In this document: in pieces, positions 23,000 to 36,119 of the stretch | Position numbering within the stretch: position 1 is the first letter of the stretch | How the letters are laid out: the number at the start of each line of letters is the position of its first letter | Source: Onchidella celtica | Taxonomy: Eukaryota; Mollusca; Gastropoda; Systellommatophora; Onchidiidae | Reading direction: 5' to 3' | Length of the DNA: 64,000 nt | NCBI GenBank assembly: GCA_963931925.1 | Contig: OZ007575.1 | Span: forward strand, 32,366,894-32,430,893 | Program-made: the position numbers and the translations under genes | The notes under the pieces: model-generated | What the model was told of the DNA's origin: nothing | The model's database searches: none | What the model saw: only the letters and a program-made list of their open reading frames with translations

Positions 23000-25900
23000 A
23001 TCATGTGCGCTGGCGAGCACGCACGTGCATATTTTAAAATCTAGGGAAGATGGGCAATGACGTCATTGAGGTTTACATGGAATTTCAAGAAGAAATTCCC
23101 AGAAATAAGATATACAAATGTTTTTTTAATTTAAAAATTAATCTTTTTTTCTTTTCTTTGGGCCTTTGTTTGTTAGAAAACTGATATCAGATGTCATAGT
23201 TTATTGATTATGTGTACATACAGTATATATTGCTCCATGGAATTTCAAACAAAATTAAATTTAATATGCCCTACAGTTGTAATACATTTCAATATTTTGT
23301 ACATCTACAAGTTAGCGGCCTACATACTGGCCCCATCAAAGTACGGCACAATTGTTCGAGGGGCAGACCAAAAGTTTTCTACCTGAATATGAATGAATAG
23401 AGATAAAGTCTTGCAAGTTAGTGTGGATGTACGTACACCAACTTCTTTCTTGAGTGCACGCAAATGCAGATGGCAGCTCTCTTTCCTTTTTTTTACCAAT
23501 ACTAGATAAGGTACCTGGTATTGGCCGGAATAAATCCATTTTCCCACCCTCCTCTCTCTCTTTCTCTCTCTCTCTCTCTAATGATCTGGTCTTGCCTCAG
23601 AGCATATGGGCGCCAGGGCACTAGGCACGAAGTGAACGCGTGTCAAGTAATCTCTCGAGCCTTAGGTTTAAAGAAAGCACAATAACAGATCACTGTATTT
23701 TAGGTTTTTACAACCTTTTTTTTTTTAAAGTGCCTGAAACTTGAATAAATTTAACAAACATAATAATAATTACATGTAATGGGGCGATACAAAAGAGAAT
23801 GGGCAAGATTAGTTGACACTGACATGGGAAAAGTAAGTTTATAATTTTTTTAACTGTCATTTAGGCTTCAGCATTGAAAAAAAAAAAACTACCAAACAAC
23901 AACAAAAAACAACATTGCCCAGCGAGATGCGGTGTGCAGTGCCTATTGTGCTAGTGTGAAGATAAATTTATTGGCGGCGAGCCACCGGCTTGGCCCCTAC
24001 CCCAGCCTTCGTCTTTTTCACTCCTACCTCAGGGCTTTTAGTAGAAACGGGCACTTTGAAGAACTTGCTTTTTTTTTCTCCCAGGGTTAAGGTACGCACA
24101 AAGAACGTCATGCTTTGCTCAGTTACAGTTTTTAGACAATAAGCCTACGTGCTATTTTACACATTCTGACAGACATTTCCAACCCCCACAAGGATCACAT
24201 TTATAATTACTGAAGAAACTTTCCCGCTCCATCATCTCGCGTTCACGGTCAACGGCTATGTATACAAGTCTTTGGAAATACTCTGGACCTGGAAGATTTA
24301 AGTATACTCCCACAACACACGTCATGCTGTAAGTCGAGGACGTTACGGTGCAGATTTGCAATTATGTTACCCTTCTTTCTTTTTCCTTTCTCAGTATGGC
24401 GTAAGCAAAGGATTTTGCGTGGGTGACAAAGCTATCTCCAAAATCAGCTGTGCCGAAAATTTCAGACATCCGGAATCCATAGAAATCGATAACCCGGATA
24501 CGTGTGAACATTCAAATTATGCAAAATACAAAATTTAACGTAGGCGACAACGCTTTTCAAAAATTTGTTATCCAAAAACATTCAGATGCATGCGGAATGC
24601 ACGTAGGCCTACATACATTAAATGTTAAAAAATTTGTCAAACGGAACACGGTACGCGAGGACATTGAAATACAAATTCATCTCATTCCACAACACGTCCC
24701 TTTTTGTTTCCCTAGTAGGCCTACATGTACATGTATTTTGAAATTATCAACCAAATCTTTACGGGCCTACGCAAAAGCCTCTCTAACCTCTGTGAACGAT
24801 TTGCACTGCGTGAAAGAGTGGAAAATTTGGCCCAGTCGGTTTGGTATTATAATACTTGGATTCCCCGGTCCAAATGTCAAAACAGTATGTATTTCGAAGG
24901 GAGTCCACGGTATATGAAATTTCCTATCGGGATTTCTAGAAAAAATGGGCATCCCTTATGACATACAGTACTCCTTTATGGGATGGATGGACCTCCTCTT
25001 CGTTCTTTCTTTAATCCCTCAGACAAGGGAGGAAAGTACATACAAGTATGGACAAAATGTGTCATTGCTCACCCCCCTCCCCTCGCGCCTCATCATATTG
25101 ACAACACCCCATTCACATCTGTAAGCATAGATCTACTGAGCTCTGGAAACAATAACAAGTACAGTGATTTAACATCATGACCCTTTATTTATCCAATGCT
25201 TGCATTTGAAATTAATTTGACTGAAGCTTCAACAAATGTACAGTATATTTTTCCACTATCCACTATCTCATATGCAGTCAAATTACCCCGGTACATTGCA
25301 TGTTGATAGAAGTTGCATTTGTTTTCAAGCAGGAATTCTCTCTCTTTTTTTTTTTTTTTTGGTTCCTTTCCTCCGTCCCCTATTATTACAGTGGGCCTAC
25401 TAATTTCCCCTTCTTAACTAGAAACAAGGAAATATGACTGAAGTACAAAAGTGGAAGTTGAGTAATTAAAAGGAATAATTCACCAATATCACTGTTCTAT
25501 TGTCCTAATATGGGGAAAAGATTGATCGGCATAAAGTTGGACTTTCAAGACACAGGTTTGTGAGGATAAGTTTCAAACCAGCCCTCTGCAAGTGTAAAAC
25601 GTTTTCCTATGGGCTTCCTCGCAGATTTTTTATTAAAATTCCAGCTCGCCAATTATTTATTTCCATGAATAATTTAAAATCTAAATGGAAACCTGCTAAA
25701 AATCCACAATAATTATTTTAAAAAGCGCTTCCATGGCGATTTAAAAAAAAGAAAAGAAAGGCGGGCTGGACTGACAATGAGACCTAGTGAAATATCAAGT
25801 AGCCTACATGTAGATCTTCTTTTCTCTAAGTTGTTCTTAATCAATTGCACATTGAATTAGTAGTAGGCCTTGTCGTTTTAAACTACGAATGTAACACACG

Positions 25901-26780
25901 CTACAATGAGAAAATTAGGTCAAGAGTGCAGAACTTAGTACGGGAAAAAAAAGGAAGGGCGGAAAAAAGAAAGAGGGGGGGGGGAGTAAAGGGTCATTTA
26001 GGGAGGGGGGTCCTCTAGTATTACATTTGGGCCGGAGGGTTAAATTTTATGGGGGTTCCGAACATAATCTCACACCGGACGGCGACCTTTTATATATATA
26101 GGGACTATCTCACTGGACGCAACAATAATGTAAGAATTCAAACTGTTTATCAGGGAAAATATTCTGACCCCCATTTTGTGCCCCAAAATCTGTATTCTTA
26201 AACGGTTCAGGTAAAAATCTGGTAAGTTAAATAATGTCTATGGCTTTTTTTTTTTTTCAGGCTAACCATACACCTGAGCTTCCTAGACATCAGGAATAAC
26301 TGACAAATCTGCGCGCACAATTTATCTCTGTGTGCTTGTGCTGTCCTTCGCTTGCTGCTGACCTCCATACTTTCTCTCGTAAACAATACGATAGCAAATT
26401 AAAATATGCATGGAAAGAACACAATACAGCGACTTTACAGCGTAATCTTTGTGAAGGGAAGTTAACATGATATTTATTATTATTATTTTATTTATTTATG
26501 AATTAATTTATTTATTCCTTTTATTTGCACTTTTTCCCAAACCCAATGACAGACTCAAGCAATAGCGAAATGAAAAAAACAGAAATTTTTTCCAGGCAAC
26601 AGTTAGTCTGTCAGCTAGAAGATAAAATTCTATAACTTTCTCTTTTTTTGCCATCGTTCTTTTCCTTCTTTGTGCTTAGCCATCCCATTATTGTCAGGAG
26701 AAGTAATTTTCTATTGACACAACGATCATCACTGTGCCTTCCATTTTCAATGACTACACCACAAACAATTTTGTTTTTCG
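23000..26780. other. Intergenic DNA upstream of the TRPV-like gene
   Basis: No gene supported. The 137-codon ORF at 24504 shows no recognisable domain. 23685-23850 is a dispersed repeat also present at 33298-33430. A CT microsatellite lies at 23550-23580 and a poly-G tract near 25976-25985. A pyrimidine tract and CAG at 26770-26783 could be an acceptor for a 5' UTR exon of the TRPV-like gene. Confidence 0.45.
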
Positions 26781-26817
26781 CAGTTGAGTTTTGTCGATTC
26801 AGATATTTTGTGAAACC

Positions 26818-29800
26818 ATGGCTGGGCATGCGCAGGAGCCTGAGATTCTGGCTGATCTGAAATCAAACCCCTCTAAATGTTTGCCTCATCTTCGTCATTC
26901 AATCAAATTTGGAGCGGAAAAATGTCACCATTGCATTGAAATTATTAACATTCTCATCAATGAAAAGAGGACAGATATTTTAGAGAGTGACAGAGAAGAT
27001 CAAACCATTGTCCACCTGGCCGCTACCTACCACAATTGTTCACAGCTCATTTGCTTGATCTTAAACTGTTGTCCTTCTTTAGCGTTGGCTCAGCGCAGAG
27101 GTAGTCTCCAGGGACAAACTTTCCTACACATTCTCGCGTTAAAATCGCGTAGCGAACTTATCAAAGATTGCTTAAATCTACTGGACCAGGATGCGAAGAA
27201 AAGATGTGTAGAGGCCAGGGCTACCGGAGAGGGATTTAAAAACACGCCACTGATGGGAGAGACGGTCCTATCTGCTGCAGCTCTGAAAGGCTCTATTCCA
27301 TGCATCCGTGTGCTACTGTCATTTTCCGTACCCCTGAACGAGAAAAACAGCAAAGGTGACACAATTCTGCATACTCTGGTCAGACATGCTCACCAGAAAC
27401 CAGATGACAAAGAGAAAGTCATTGATACCATGAAAGCGCTTCATGACATGATGCTGAAACGACCAGAACATGGTGGGGCCAACTGGGGCAAATGTTTTGC
27501 AAGAAGAGTGTGGTTCACTGAAAACGAAGAACAACAAACTCCTTTACAATTAGCAGCCAAGTTAGGGGAAGGAGATATCTTCAATACCATAATGAACCTG
27601 CCATGGGTATACTGCGTTCTTCTCGAATACGACGGACTGTGTGGCATTTTCAAATATGACATCACTGAAGTAGACACAATAGCCAAGATGGAGTGGGTGA
27701 ACGCAAAACTGCAAGAAGACTCGGGAAAATTAAACAGACGCAAGAACCCTCTGAGTCGCCTTAAGGATTGCATTTGTTGTCGAGATTCTTATAATTCCAG
27801 ACAGAGCTCGCGTGCTATACTGGAGATCTTATGCGAGGCTGATGTTGATGAAGCTATCACGATCATTTCATCACCTATTGTACAAGACGTTGTCAACCGT
27901 AAATGGAATAGTTATAGAGCCATATCTCTGATCTGGGCAGCGTTTCACTTCCTTTTCATGTTGGGCGTGACAATTTATGCTGAGCATAAAGTTTTATATA
28001 TTGAAGACTTGCGGGACGAAACAACAGTGACTCGGGAAGGAAAGAACAGATCGGAGCTGATAAAGAATATTGCTGATGTAAACTCACCGTCTTCAAATTT
28101 AAACAAAACATCCCTGGATTATAGTCCAACATTTATTGAAGGATTTCACTGTCTCATCTTTGTTCCCGTGGGACTGTCCCTGTACCTGGAAGCGAGTAGG
28201 ACATTTATTCAAGGCAAGCCCTGGCGACTGTATCTCGCCCATCACAACGGAAAATATCGCCTTTTGTTGCTAATTCTGAATTTGTCTCTGCTGGCTGACG
28301 GGATCTGGTTTGCAGTGGATCCAGCCACCAATTCCAAGTCATTGATTATCTTGGCTATGTGTGCTGGTTGGTGGTTCAGTATGTTCTTTCTTCGACCGTA
28401 TAAGACATTTTCTTATTTCACGGTCATGATGCAAAAGGTTCTCTTTGGAGATATGCTTCGATTTTCCACGTTCATTTTCATACAGCTGCTGACCTTCACA
28501 TTTGTCATGCGGCTTCTCTTTATCCCGTACCACCCTATTCCACCGGAACTAGAAGATTTCCCCACTTCATTGTTTACAATGTTCAAAATGATGCTTGGTC
28601 TAGGAGATTTGACCATTCTCCATCAAGGCGAGCCATATTGGTTAGCAACGGTTTTGTTAGTCTCCTTTGTGCTGCTCACCTACGTGCTAATGATGAATTC
28701 TCTCATCGCCATGATGTCCGACACCTGTTCTATGATTGTCAGTCAGAGATTCGAGCTATGGCAGGTCAGGTTTGTTCATTATACTGGAGGTGAAGAAAGA
28801 CCAGTTTTCTGAAAGTGTGGGTGGGAAAGTGTAGGCAGAGGGTCCGGGGCGTGGTTGCTTTATTTATTATTACATGTATATTTATAAATACAAATTAACC
28901 CCAGCAAGAGAGTTTTGCCAACTCTTTTAACCCATTAAACACGGAGAATGAAACATTTTTACAAAACACAGACAGGAGTAGCTACGAATATTAGCCTAAA
29001 GACGTGAAAAAGGCACGATCCAACATCAAAAATTGTCTTCGCCGAGTATAGTGCCAAATAGGCTACTCACAATTTCACTAGCCCGTCGCAGTTTAGGTGA
29101 AGACTGCACGAATCTACCTCGTAAGTTTTGTAGTTGTCTCGGAACTCTGGGGGTAAGTTTTGCAATTCGCTCTTATCTATATAGATTTTGGGTCTAAAAT
29201 ATTCATTTTGTTTGTTGACTGTAACGGTTACAATAAACTGTTATCATAAATAACTATAATAGTCCTAAATTTGTTGAACATAATAATTATAATTTCATCT
29301 TGGTCCTAAACACTTGCAGCAACGAAGCGTGTTAACGCTTTGGCATTGACGGTCATGGCCTGTCGCAGTTGATATTCAGAGTGGTTATATGGGCCACGAA
29401 AAAAACCCAAAACAAACCATCCTAAGGTCTGTGACAGACCGCCAGTTTTATGAGATGTTTAATGTGTGCGTCCTCAGTCATACTAATAATCGGGAGGGGG
29501 AGGGGGGGGGGTGAAAGCGGAGAGTGGAGAGAAACGGGCTATTAGACCAAAAGTAATCACTGGTCTCCAACTGAAACTTAAGTTTCGTTCGTTATGCACC
29601 CCTCGGGGAAAACTTACATGGTTGAAACATGTTCACGATGAGCACATTTATTAGGGAATGTCTTTATTGGTAACTCTGGACTTTGGTGTAAAAGCTACTT
29701 TTTCACGTCTTTTATGCCCATACAGTACTATTCCCCGGTGTTTCTTCCTCCGAAAGGTTTCACTTCTTCTTTTTGGATTAATTTTGTTTGCCTTTTCGTT

Positions 29801-30529
29801 GGGAATGAATGTCCAGTGAAAGTACATATATTGTACTCAACCCACCCATCGATACTAGATACTGTTTATTGGAATCTACATCAGAGGGTGCGCGCAAAAA
29901 CAAAAACTAAAATCCCACAATACACACACAAAAACACACATTTCCCTTGGGTTTTCGGCATAGGATTTGGTCTCACATTGCAAAGAATTCTGCATGTGAG
30001 TATTTTCCGTACATGTAGGAATCAGTTTGTTGTTTGGCGAAAAAAAAAATGAGAAAGAAGAACTTAATGAATGTGTAAGGATAACATCAATTACAGGGAC
30101 GCTTACATGTTCTTTGTAGCGTACTTCTTCATCTGTACAGATGTTATTTATCGAATGTTGTTTATACAGTATAATTAGATAATATACATCCATGATCAAA
30201 AGAAAAACTTGCTAAGGTCAGTCAGAACAAATTATTGTTGTTTCATCATTAAGATCTGTTTATTTTGTCCGCAGGTTCAAAGATTGTCCGTTGCTCTTTT
30301 TATAGAGCAACAGATGGTAACTTTTGGTCTGGCTTCATTAGTGGGTAAGAAAACTCAAATCGACAGATTTAGTCCTGGTGATGGACACCCAGAACATGAG
30401 GTGCGTTACTGTATCAAGGAAACAACAAATCTATGGAGCCTTGTCGAGGCTACTGGTACTGCCGCCGAGGACTTTTACTGTACAAAATATGAGTGGTGTT
30501 CTGATCCCTTCCCCGCGGACAGAGTTTAG
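26818..30529 (+). CDS. TRPV-like cation channel
   Basis: Exons 26818-28764 and 30275-30529 join in phase 0 (CAG|GTCAGG to CCGCAG|GTT) to encode 733 residues, close to vertebrate TRPV5/6 length. The start ATG has a good context (ACCATGG) and an in-frame TGA lies 33 nt upstream. Ankyrin-type repeats occupy roughly residues 60-265 (QTIVHLAA, GQTFLHILAL, GETVLSAAALKG, KGDTILHTLVRHA, TPLQLAAKLGE). Then come S1 about 369-390, S2 449-460, S3 482-500, S4 510-526, S5 548-571, pore filter LGLGD at 593-597 and S6 610-635. After S6, ELWQ joins VQRLSVALFIEQQM across the splice, matching the TRP-box helix of TRPV channels. A plasma-membrane Ca-permeable cation channel is inferred from family. The GLGD filter is closer to TRPV1-4 than to TRPV5/6. 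The long first exon is unusual for the family. Confidence 0.88.
28765..30274. other. TRPV-like gene intron
   Basis: GT..AG intron of 1510 nt. Contains a G-rich run near 29491-29511. No transposon ends or genes recognised. Confidence 0.6.
30275..30529 (+). CDS. TRPV-like gene, terminal exon
   Basis: Acceptor TTTTGTCCGCAG, 84 codons and TAG. It encodes the post-S6 helix and a cytosolic C-terminus with SPGDGHPEHEVRYCIKE and NLWSLVEATG, comparable to the C-terminal segment that packs on ankyrin repeats in TRPV structures. Without the splice the upstream exon reads only 16 more codons to a TGA at 28810-28812. Confidence 0.82.
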   Translation, partial: VQRLSVALFIEQQMVTFGLASLVGKKTQIDRFSPGDGHPEHEVRYCIKETTNLWSLVEATGTAAEDFYCTKYEWCSDPFPADRV

Positions 30530-32583
30530 ATATTGATTTTATTCATCCTATGACAACATCTCACCTACAATTGTCCCCAGGTAATTTCTCTCTCCCCTCC
30601 CCCCACACACACACACACACAAGTACTGCCCCCTTAACAACTGGCCTCCACCCATCTCACACTACATCTATGACTGATAGAAATCATCATGTAACTCACG
30701 TCGTACCAAAAGAAAATTCGTAGTGTGCTGAAACACACCTTCCATTTCTGCAATGCCACTTCTTCTTTGATACTTCTTCTTTGATACCTTTCTGTTTCCT
30801 TCAGTCACCACAATTTAATCTGTTCATTCTGGGTGAACAAAGCCGTATACAAATTGAAACCTTTGGATTGACCGACGACCAGATAACGGTGATTGTGCCG
30901 CTGTTAATAAGTCGTCGATACTCTTGTTATCTCTAATTTTGCGGAAAGTAAGAGCTCTTTTTCCCCACGATTACGTCGAATTATGTAAAAACAAATAAAA
31001 AAACAAAAACTTGCAGTTTAAGGATGCGATTTTGTAACTTTTTAAATGCATGTACTCATTACTTTCTTCTGGATGTTTTTATTCTTCTATTTTAACCCAT
31101 GCTACATAATTGCCATGCCTTTAATCGGCCATATCTCGAACCACCCTTTTTCCCGAGATAATTATACGATGTTAATTTTATAGACACGAAATGCATTTTC
31201 TTCCTACTGCTTGTATTTTTTATTTTATTTTAACCGCTGTCAATTTTCATCCGTAATATTATTTTGTTCCTTCATATTCAGCAGAGTTCATGTTTTATAT
31301 CAGTTACATTGAATGCACGGGGAGTATCTATTATTATAAAAGTTAACTTTGGAGGCTATGTTAGCCCACTCTTCCGTTAATACTTAGCCCACACGCTTCA
31401 ATTTTCACAGACGTCGACAGTATCTACATACCCAGGTTTTCGTCACATAAAACACGAAAACTCCTGTCCCCGAATTGATGAAAATAGATTTTTCGGTCAT
31501 TCTATTTTAATTCACTATTTTGAGTGAACCGGAAGAATGATACTATTTGGACGCGCCGACTGAACGCGGAAGTTTGGTTCCGCGCCAAGAAACGAAACTG
31601 TTCGTAGAACGGGTAATTAAATAAAATAATTCTGTGTGAAATTGTGGTGTAACTGTAAGTTCTATTAGTCATAGCATGGAATCCAAATGGCGTTTTAATG
31701 TAGCCTAGATCTAAATATACGGTTGCGCATAGTACATGGAAAATTTGCAAGATATATCTTGCGCGGGTCGGCTAGTTTATGTATAAGAGAGAAATCAATA
31801 TTGGTCCATTTGCACTACCACTACCAGACATAATTATGAGGCTTTGCAAAACCATCGTTAGCACGGAGCGGACAGTAGGTAGCGGCGGTAAATAAAGACC
31901 CTAACACACAGGTCGCAGCGGTAAATAATATGCGTTTGTACATTTCTTCAGGGAGTAAGAGCTTACAAACGGCCCTAGATAGTTTTAATCAACCTCAAAA
32001 TATGAACAAACCACACTAAATAAATGCCCATACGGTCTTTGATGAAGACGGTTCCCTTCCAATTATTATTGTCGCCGTGACCTAGTTTCACGAGTTGGCA
32101 GAAGTGATTTCACTCTACAGATACATACTGTTCGGTATGTGTTCTCAGTTCTTATTGTTGCTGGTAAGAAATAAATAATGAAAAATTCACAGATTGATTT
32201 CCAGTACAAAATGTCCGAAAATGACCCATAAAATACTAAATTGCATAAAGCTTATAGATAATTAATTTTTTTGGAGGCCCGTAATGATTCCATCTTCAAT
32301 GTTCTTATTTGATTTGCAGTGTTAAAAATTCTTAAGTTGTTCTCTGTTCTCAGTTCCTCCACGTGGAGTGGGAGTGGGATGGGGCCGGGGGAGGAAAGGA
32401 TGGATGGGTGGGTGGGTGGAGGGGAGGGGGGACAGTTGTTCATATACCGATTTTTGATTGATATTTCCATTATTAATTATGACTACCAGAGCGGAAGTAT
32501 CAAATTAGAATGGGTTGCTGAGATGACAGTCTGTCTCTTTTGTGCAAAGTGTGTCAACTTTTGCCGGTTATTTTATTTGTATT
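30530..32583. other. Intergenic, dispersed repeats
   Basis: A CA microsatellite at about 30604-30620. 31530-31600 (GAACGCGGAAGTTTGGTTCC) recurs at 46950-46990. 31870-32005 is an inverted relative of the MITE at 36314-36490. 32360-32435 is strongly G-rich, with repeated GGGTGG blocks. No gene supported. Confidence 0.5.
30994..30999 (+). promoter_or_regulatory. Candidate polyadenylation signal of the TRPV-like gene
   Basis: AATAAA about 465 nt after the stop. No nearer canonical signal seen. Confidence 0.35.
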
Positions 32584-33403
32584 ACTAGCTGAGGCACCCG
32601 GCCCTGCCCGGGATTACTCTGTTTAATAGTTTCAGTTTTGGGTTATTATTATGGATTTGCTTCACCTCACGGATTCCCTTAGACTTGTTGGTTGTTGTTG
32701 TCTGTTTGTTTGTTTTTAGATATGTCTTACTGCGCACCTTTTGCGCGTTAGTGCCCAGCGCACCCCGTCAGCATTCATGAAAGGGCAAGAACCTGCACAC
32801 TGAACAGTTTGTTTAATAGTGAACGCATAGCAAGAAATCATTACGTCATTTGTTCGTGGGAAAGAAAGGATCAGGGGACGAAATTAGCATCACAGAGCAA
32901 ATAAAAAATTAAAAAAAAATTCCCCACCATCTTAAACCTCCAAATCTAAAAACAAACAAAAAAAAAGGACCTTCTGCAGGTCGAAAGGAAGGCATCTGGA
33001 AAATTTGAGATGTCTGAGAGGCGGGTAGGGCTGGTTAAAAATCGGGCGAGTTTTTTTTATTTTTTTTATTTACTAGATGAAGTTCCCGGCATTATCCGGG
33101 ATAAACCTGTGAACCAACCGTACCATATCTCTCGTTTTGGTATAGAAAGTTTCCCATAGTCTACAGACTTACTATCGATTTCATGCGCACCAGAGCACTG
33201 TGCACTCCTTTCATGTAGGGAAATTGTGCGCACCAAACTGATCGCGTATTAATACATCGTTTCCGGTGCAGTGGGCTTACTATAGGGAGCCAAAACAAAG
33301 ATCATTGTATTTCACCTTTTTACAACTTTTTACTTTAAAATACCTGAAACTTGAATCAACACAATCAGTCGATACAAAAGCGATTGGACTGGATTAGTTG
33401 ACA

Positions 33404-33658
33404 CTTTGGAAAAATTAACTTTATCATTGTTGAATCGGGCGAGTTTTTTTTTTTTTTTAAATTACTAGATGAAGTTCCCGGCATTATCCGGGATAAACCT
33501 GTGAATCAACCGTACCATAACTTTCTATACCAAAACGAGAGATATGGTACGGTTGGTTCACAGGTTTATCCCGGATAATGCCGGGAACTTCATCTAGTAA
33601 TTAAAAAAAAAAAAAAAACTCGCCCGATTCAACAATGATAAAGTTAATTTTCCAAAGA
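33404..33658. repeat. Large palindrome, ~116-bp arms and 23-bp spacer
   Basis: 33404-33519 is an almost perfect inverse of 33543-33658, including the ACTAGATGAAG head, the CCGGGATAAACC hairpin, the T/A-run and the TTAACTTTATCATTGTTGAA segment. The spacer and right arm are the inverse of the neighbouring copy at 33072-33160. Confidence 0.8.
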
Positions 33659-35599
33659 CTTTCATTTAGGCTGTAGCGTCAAGAAAAAAAGGGTCAAAAT
33701 TGCATCACAATGAATTACTCCCACCGCTATTTTTTTTTTATAATAAGATATAAGACTAGCTGAAGTCTCCGGCCCTGCCGGGGATTAATCTGTTTATTTG
33801 TTTCAGCTCTGGGTGATTGTTATGGATCTGCTTCGCCTTGCCCGCCCCTTTACGTGTATTTTTGTTGTGGTTATTGTTTGTTTGTTTCCTTGCTTTTAGA
33901 TCAGTCTTAATGCACTGCCTTTGCGTGTTAACGCCCTGTGCACCCCGTCTGCATTCATGCAACGGCAGTATATAATCTGCGCACTGGGTGGTGCCTTTAA
34001 TGGTGAACAGGAAGTGATAACGTCATGGGCCCATGAAAGGAAAGGATGCGGGGGGGGGGGCGAACTCAGCGTCACAAAGCAAACTCAAAAATTATTTCCC
34101 CACATCTCAAGTCTCCAAATCTGAAAAAGAACTTTCTGTAGGTCAAAAGGAAGGCACCTGTAAAACTTCATGCAAATCTGAGCTACGAGAGTGCCAGCAG
34201 GTCTTGTTAATAATCCCACGTGCTTTTTTATTAAATAACTTATGACTAGTATTAGTAACTGGTCCATTCTTCGAAAAACAACAACAACAAAAAAAAACTC
34301 ACGACTTCAGACCGAAAGGCAACAACACAAAAGGATATGTTATCATCAAAGAGTTTATAGTGTGTTCAATGAGCTCTTTGGTTACCATACATGCCGAGAT
34401 GGGATTAACAGATAGATAGGACAGTTAACGCAGTGTGCAATGGTGCGCACTGAAAATTTTTCAGGAAGTGATGGCGTCATGGGCTCATGCGTTAATGAAA
34501 AACAAAAGTGTCGGAGGCGAAATTAGCGACACAAAGCGAATTCAAAGAAATACTTTCTCACTATTTCAAGTCCTCAGATCTAAAAAAGACCCTCCTACAG
34601 GTGGAAAGGAAGACACGAGTAAATTTCACGCAAATCCGAGCCGTTTGCGCATCGCTAGGACTTGTTAAAAATCCTGCGAGCTTTTTTTTATTATTTATTA
34701 TTATTATAGACTAGCTGAGCTCCCCGGCCTTGCCCGGGATGAATCTGTTTATTAGTTTCAGTTCTGAGTCATTATAAATAAATCTGCTTCATCTTGCCCA
34801 TTCCTTCAGGTTTATTTTATGTCTGTTGTTACTAGTGCATTATAGTGCATACGCATCCCAAGCGTTTAGCGCTAGGGGCGTGCATGTGTTTGTACCTATC
34901 CCTAACCCCGTCCTTATCCTTAACCCTAAAACTTATCGAATCCCTAACCCTGCCCCCTACCCTCCCAACAAAAAAAACAGGCGGAAAGCAAAAGAAAAAA
35001 AAAATCTGAAAGAATAATTAATTTTAAAAGGCTGTTGTTCGGAGTATTTCGGGAGGTGTTCTCTAGCTCTGGAGTCACAAAAGGCTTTAAAATACGTACC
35101 CCTAGCGCAAAAACAACACCAACACCAACACCAACAAAACTTGAAGGACGTGTTTCTTAATAACACCTTTTGACAATGACAAAACAATATTCTTATTTTA
35201 TTGCTGTTCTCACTTTGCGCTTCCACTGCATCCCGTCAGCAATCGTAAAAATGGCTATGAATGATTAGCGCATGGGTTAGTGTGTTTAACAGTGCACACA
35301 TGCTACTGCCAGTAAGTGATAACGTCAAGGGCTGGTGGAAAAGAAAGGATTGGAGAGCGAAATTAACGACACAATGCAAAAACTCAAAAAGAAAGAGAAA
35401 AAAAAAACCAGACTTCTCCACCATTTCAAGTCTCCAAATCTAAAACTGAACTTTCTGAACGTCAAAAGGAAGGCAATGTAAAAGATTGCCCAAATCCGAG
35501 CTGTATAAGCGGCGGTAGATGTTGTTTCAAATCCCGTGAGTTTTTTTCTTTTTTATAATAAACTAGATTGAGGCACCCGGTGTGGCCCGGGATAAACCG

Positions 35600-35810
35600 A
35601 TTCCTCCTCCTTCCCTCCCACATTCTCTGCTCTCTCTCTCTTCCTCTCTCTCCTTCACTGCCTCTCCCTCCTTCCCTCCCCTCACTCCCACATTCTCTGC
35701 TCTCTCTCTCTTCCTCTCTCTCCTTCACTGCCTCTATGCCTCTCCCTCCTTCCCTCCCCTCACTCCCACACTATCCTCCCTCCTCCTATCTCTCCCTCTC
35801 CCTTCCTCAC
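35600..35810. repeat. Pyrimidine-rich tandem repeat
   Basis: Two to three ~75-bp units made of CTCTCTCTTCC, CTCCTTCACTGCC and CCCTCCTTCCCTCC on the + strand. Long ORFs here on both strands are composition artefacts. Confidence 0.7.
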
Positions 35811-36119
35811 CCCTATGATCTTTTATTTTTGTATGATCTGTTAAAGCAGATCATACTATTGAGTCATCAACTCGCATCTTCGTTGTTGTTGCTGCCACCT
35901 TTATCCTGCAATAAAGCATCTTCAATACAGCACTAACAGGCCCCTTTATTGTTGTCGCTGTCGCCATTATCCTACTATGAAATTTTTTTAGTGTGTCATT
36001 CATACCTACCTTTATTGTAGTCATCAATGTTATGCAATGTCTGCTATAGTGATTGTTATCGTCAGGATCTGTTGACTGGTTGTATATACTAGTTATTTGC
36101 CTCGCTGACATGGGCAATG

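Larger units (their letters stand above)
32584..35830 (+). repeat. Head-to-tail array of a CCCGG-hairpin repeat family
   Basis: Heads start ACTAGMTGA, followed by CCCGG, a short loop and CCGGGAT, at 32584, 33072, 33464, 33755, 34710 and 35562. Tails share AAGTCTCCAAATCTAAA, AAGGAAGGCA and AAATCC(C)G-GAGTTTTTTT, seen near 32930-33058, 34100-34225, 34555-34690 and 35425-35545. Successive copies abut tail-to-head. Two more heads in inverse orientation end at 53060 and 53623. No ORF. Class unknown; the abutting arrangement resembles non-autonomous retroposon tandems. Confidence 0.65.

Noticed and set aside
24504..24917. 137-codon ORF upstream of the TRPV-like gene
   Set aside because: No recognisable motif, no splice or start support, overlaps other-frame ORFs equally well.
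26791..26817. Nine extra N-terminal residues for the TRPV-like protein
   Set aside because: That start is a TTG; the first ATG, at 26818, has a strong context and an upstream in-frame stop.
33463..33500. Hammerhead ribozyme in the CCCGG-hairpin head
   Set aside because: The order TGA, CCCGG stem, then AAAC is reminiscent, but the required CUGANGA and GAAA core is not intact in any copy, so I do not call it.
35568..35936. 122-codon plus-strand ORF and its minus-strand partner
   Set aside because: Low-complexity CT-rich tandem repeat; no domain.
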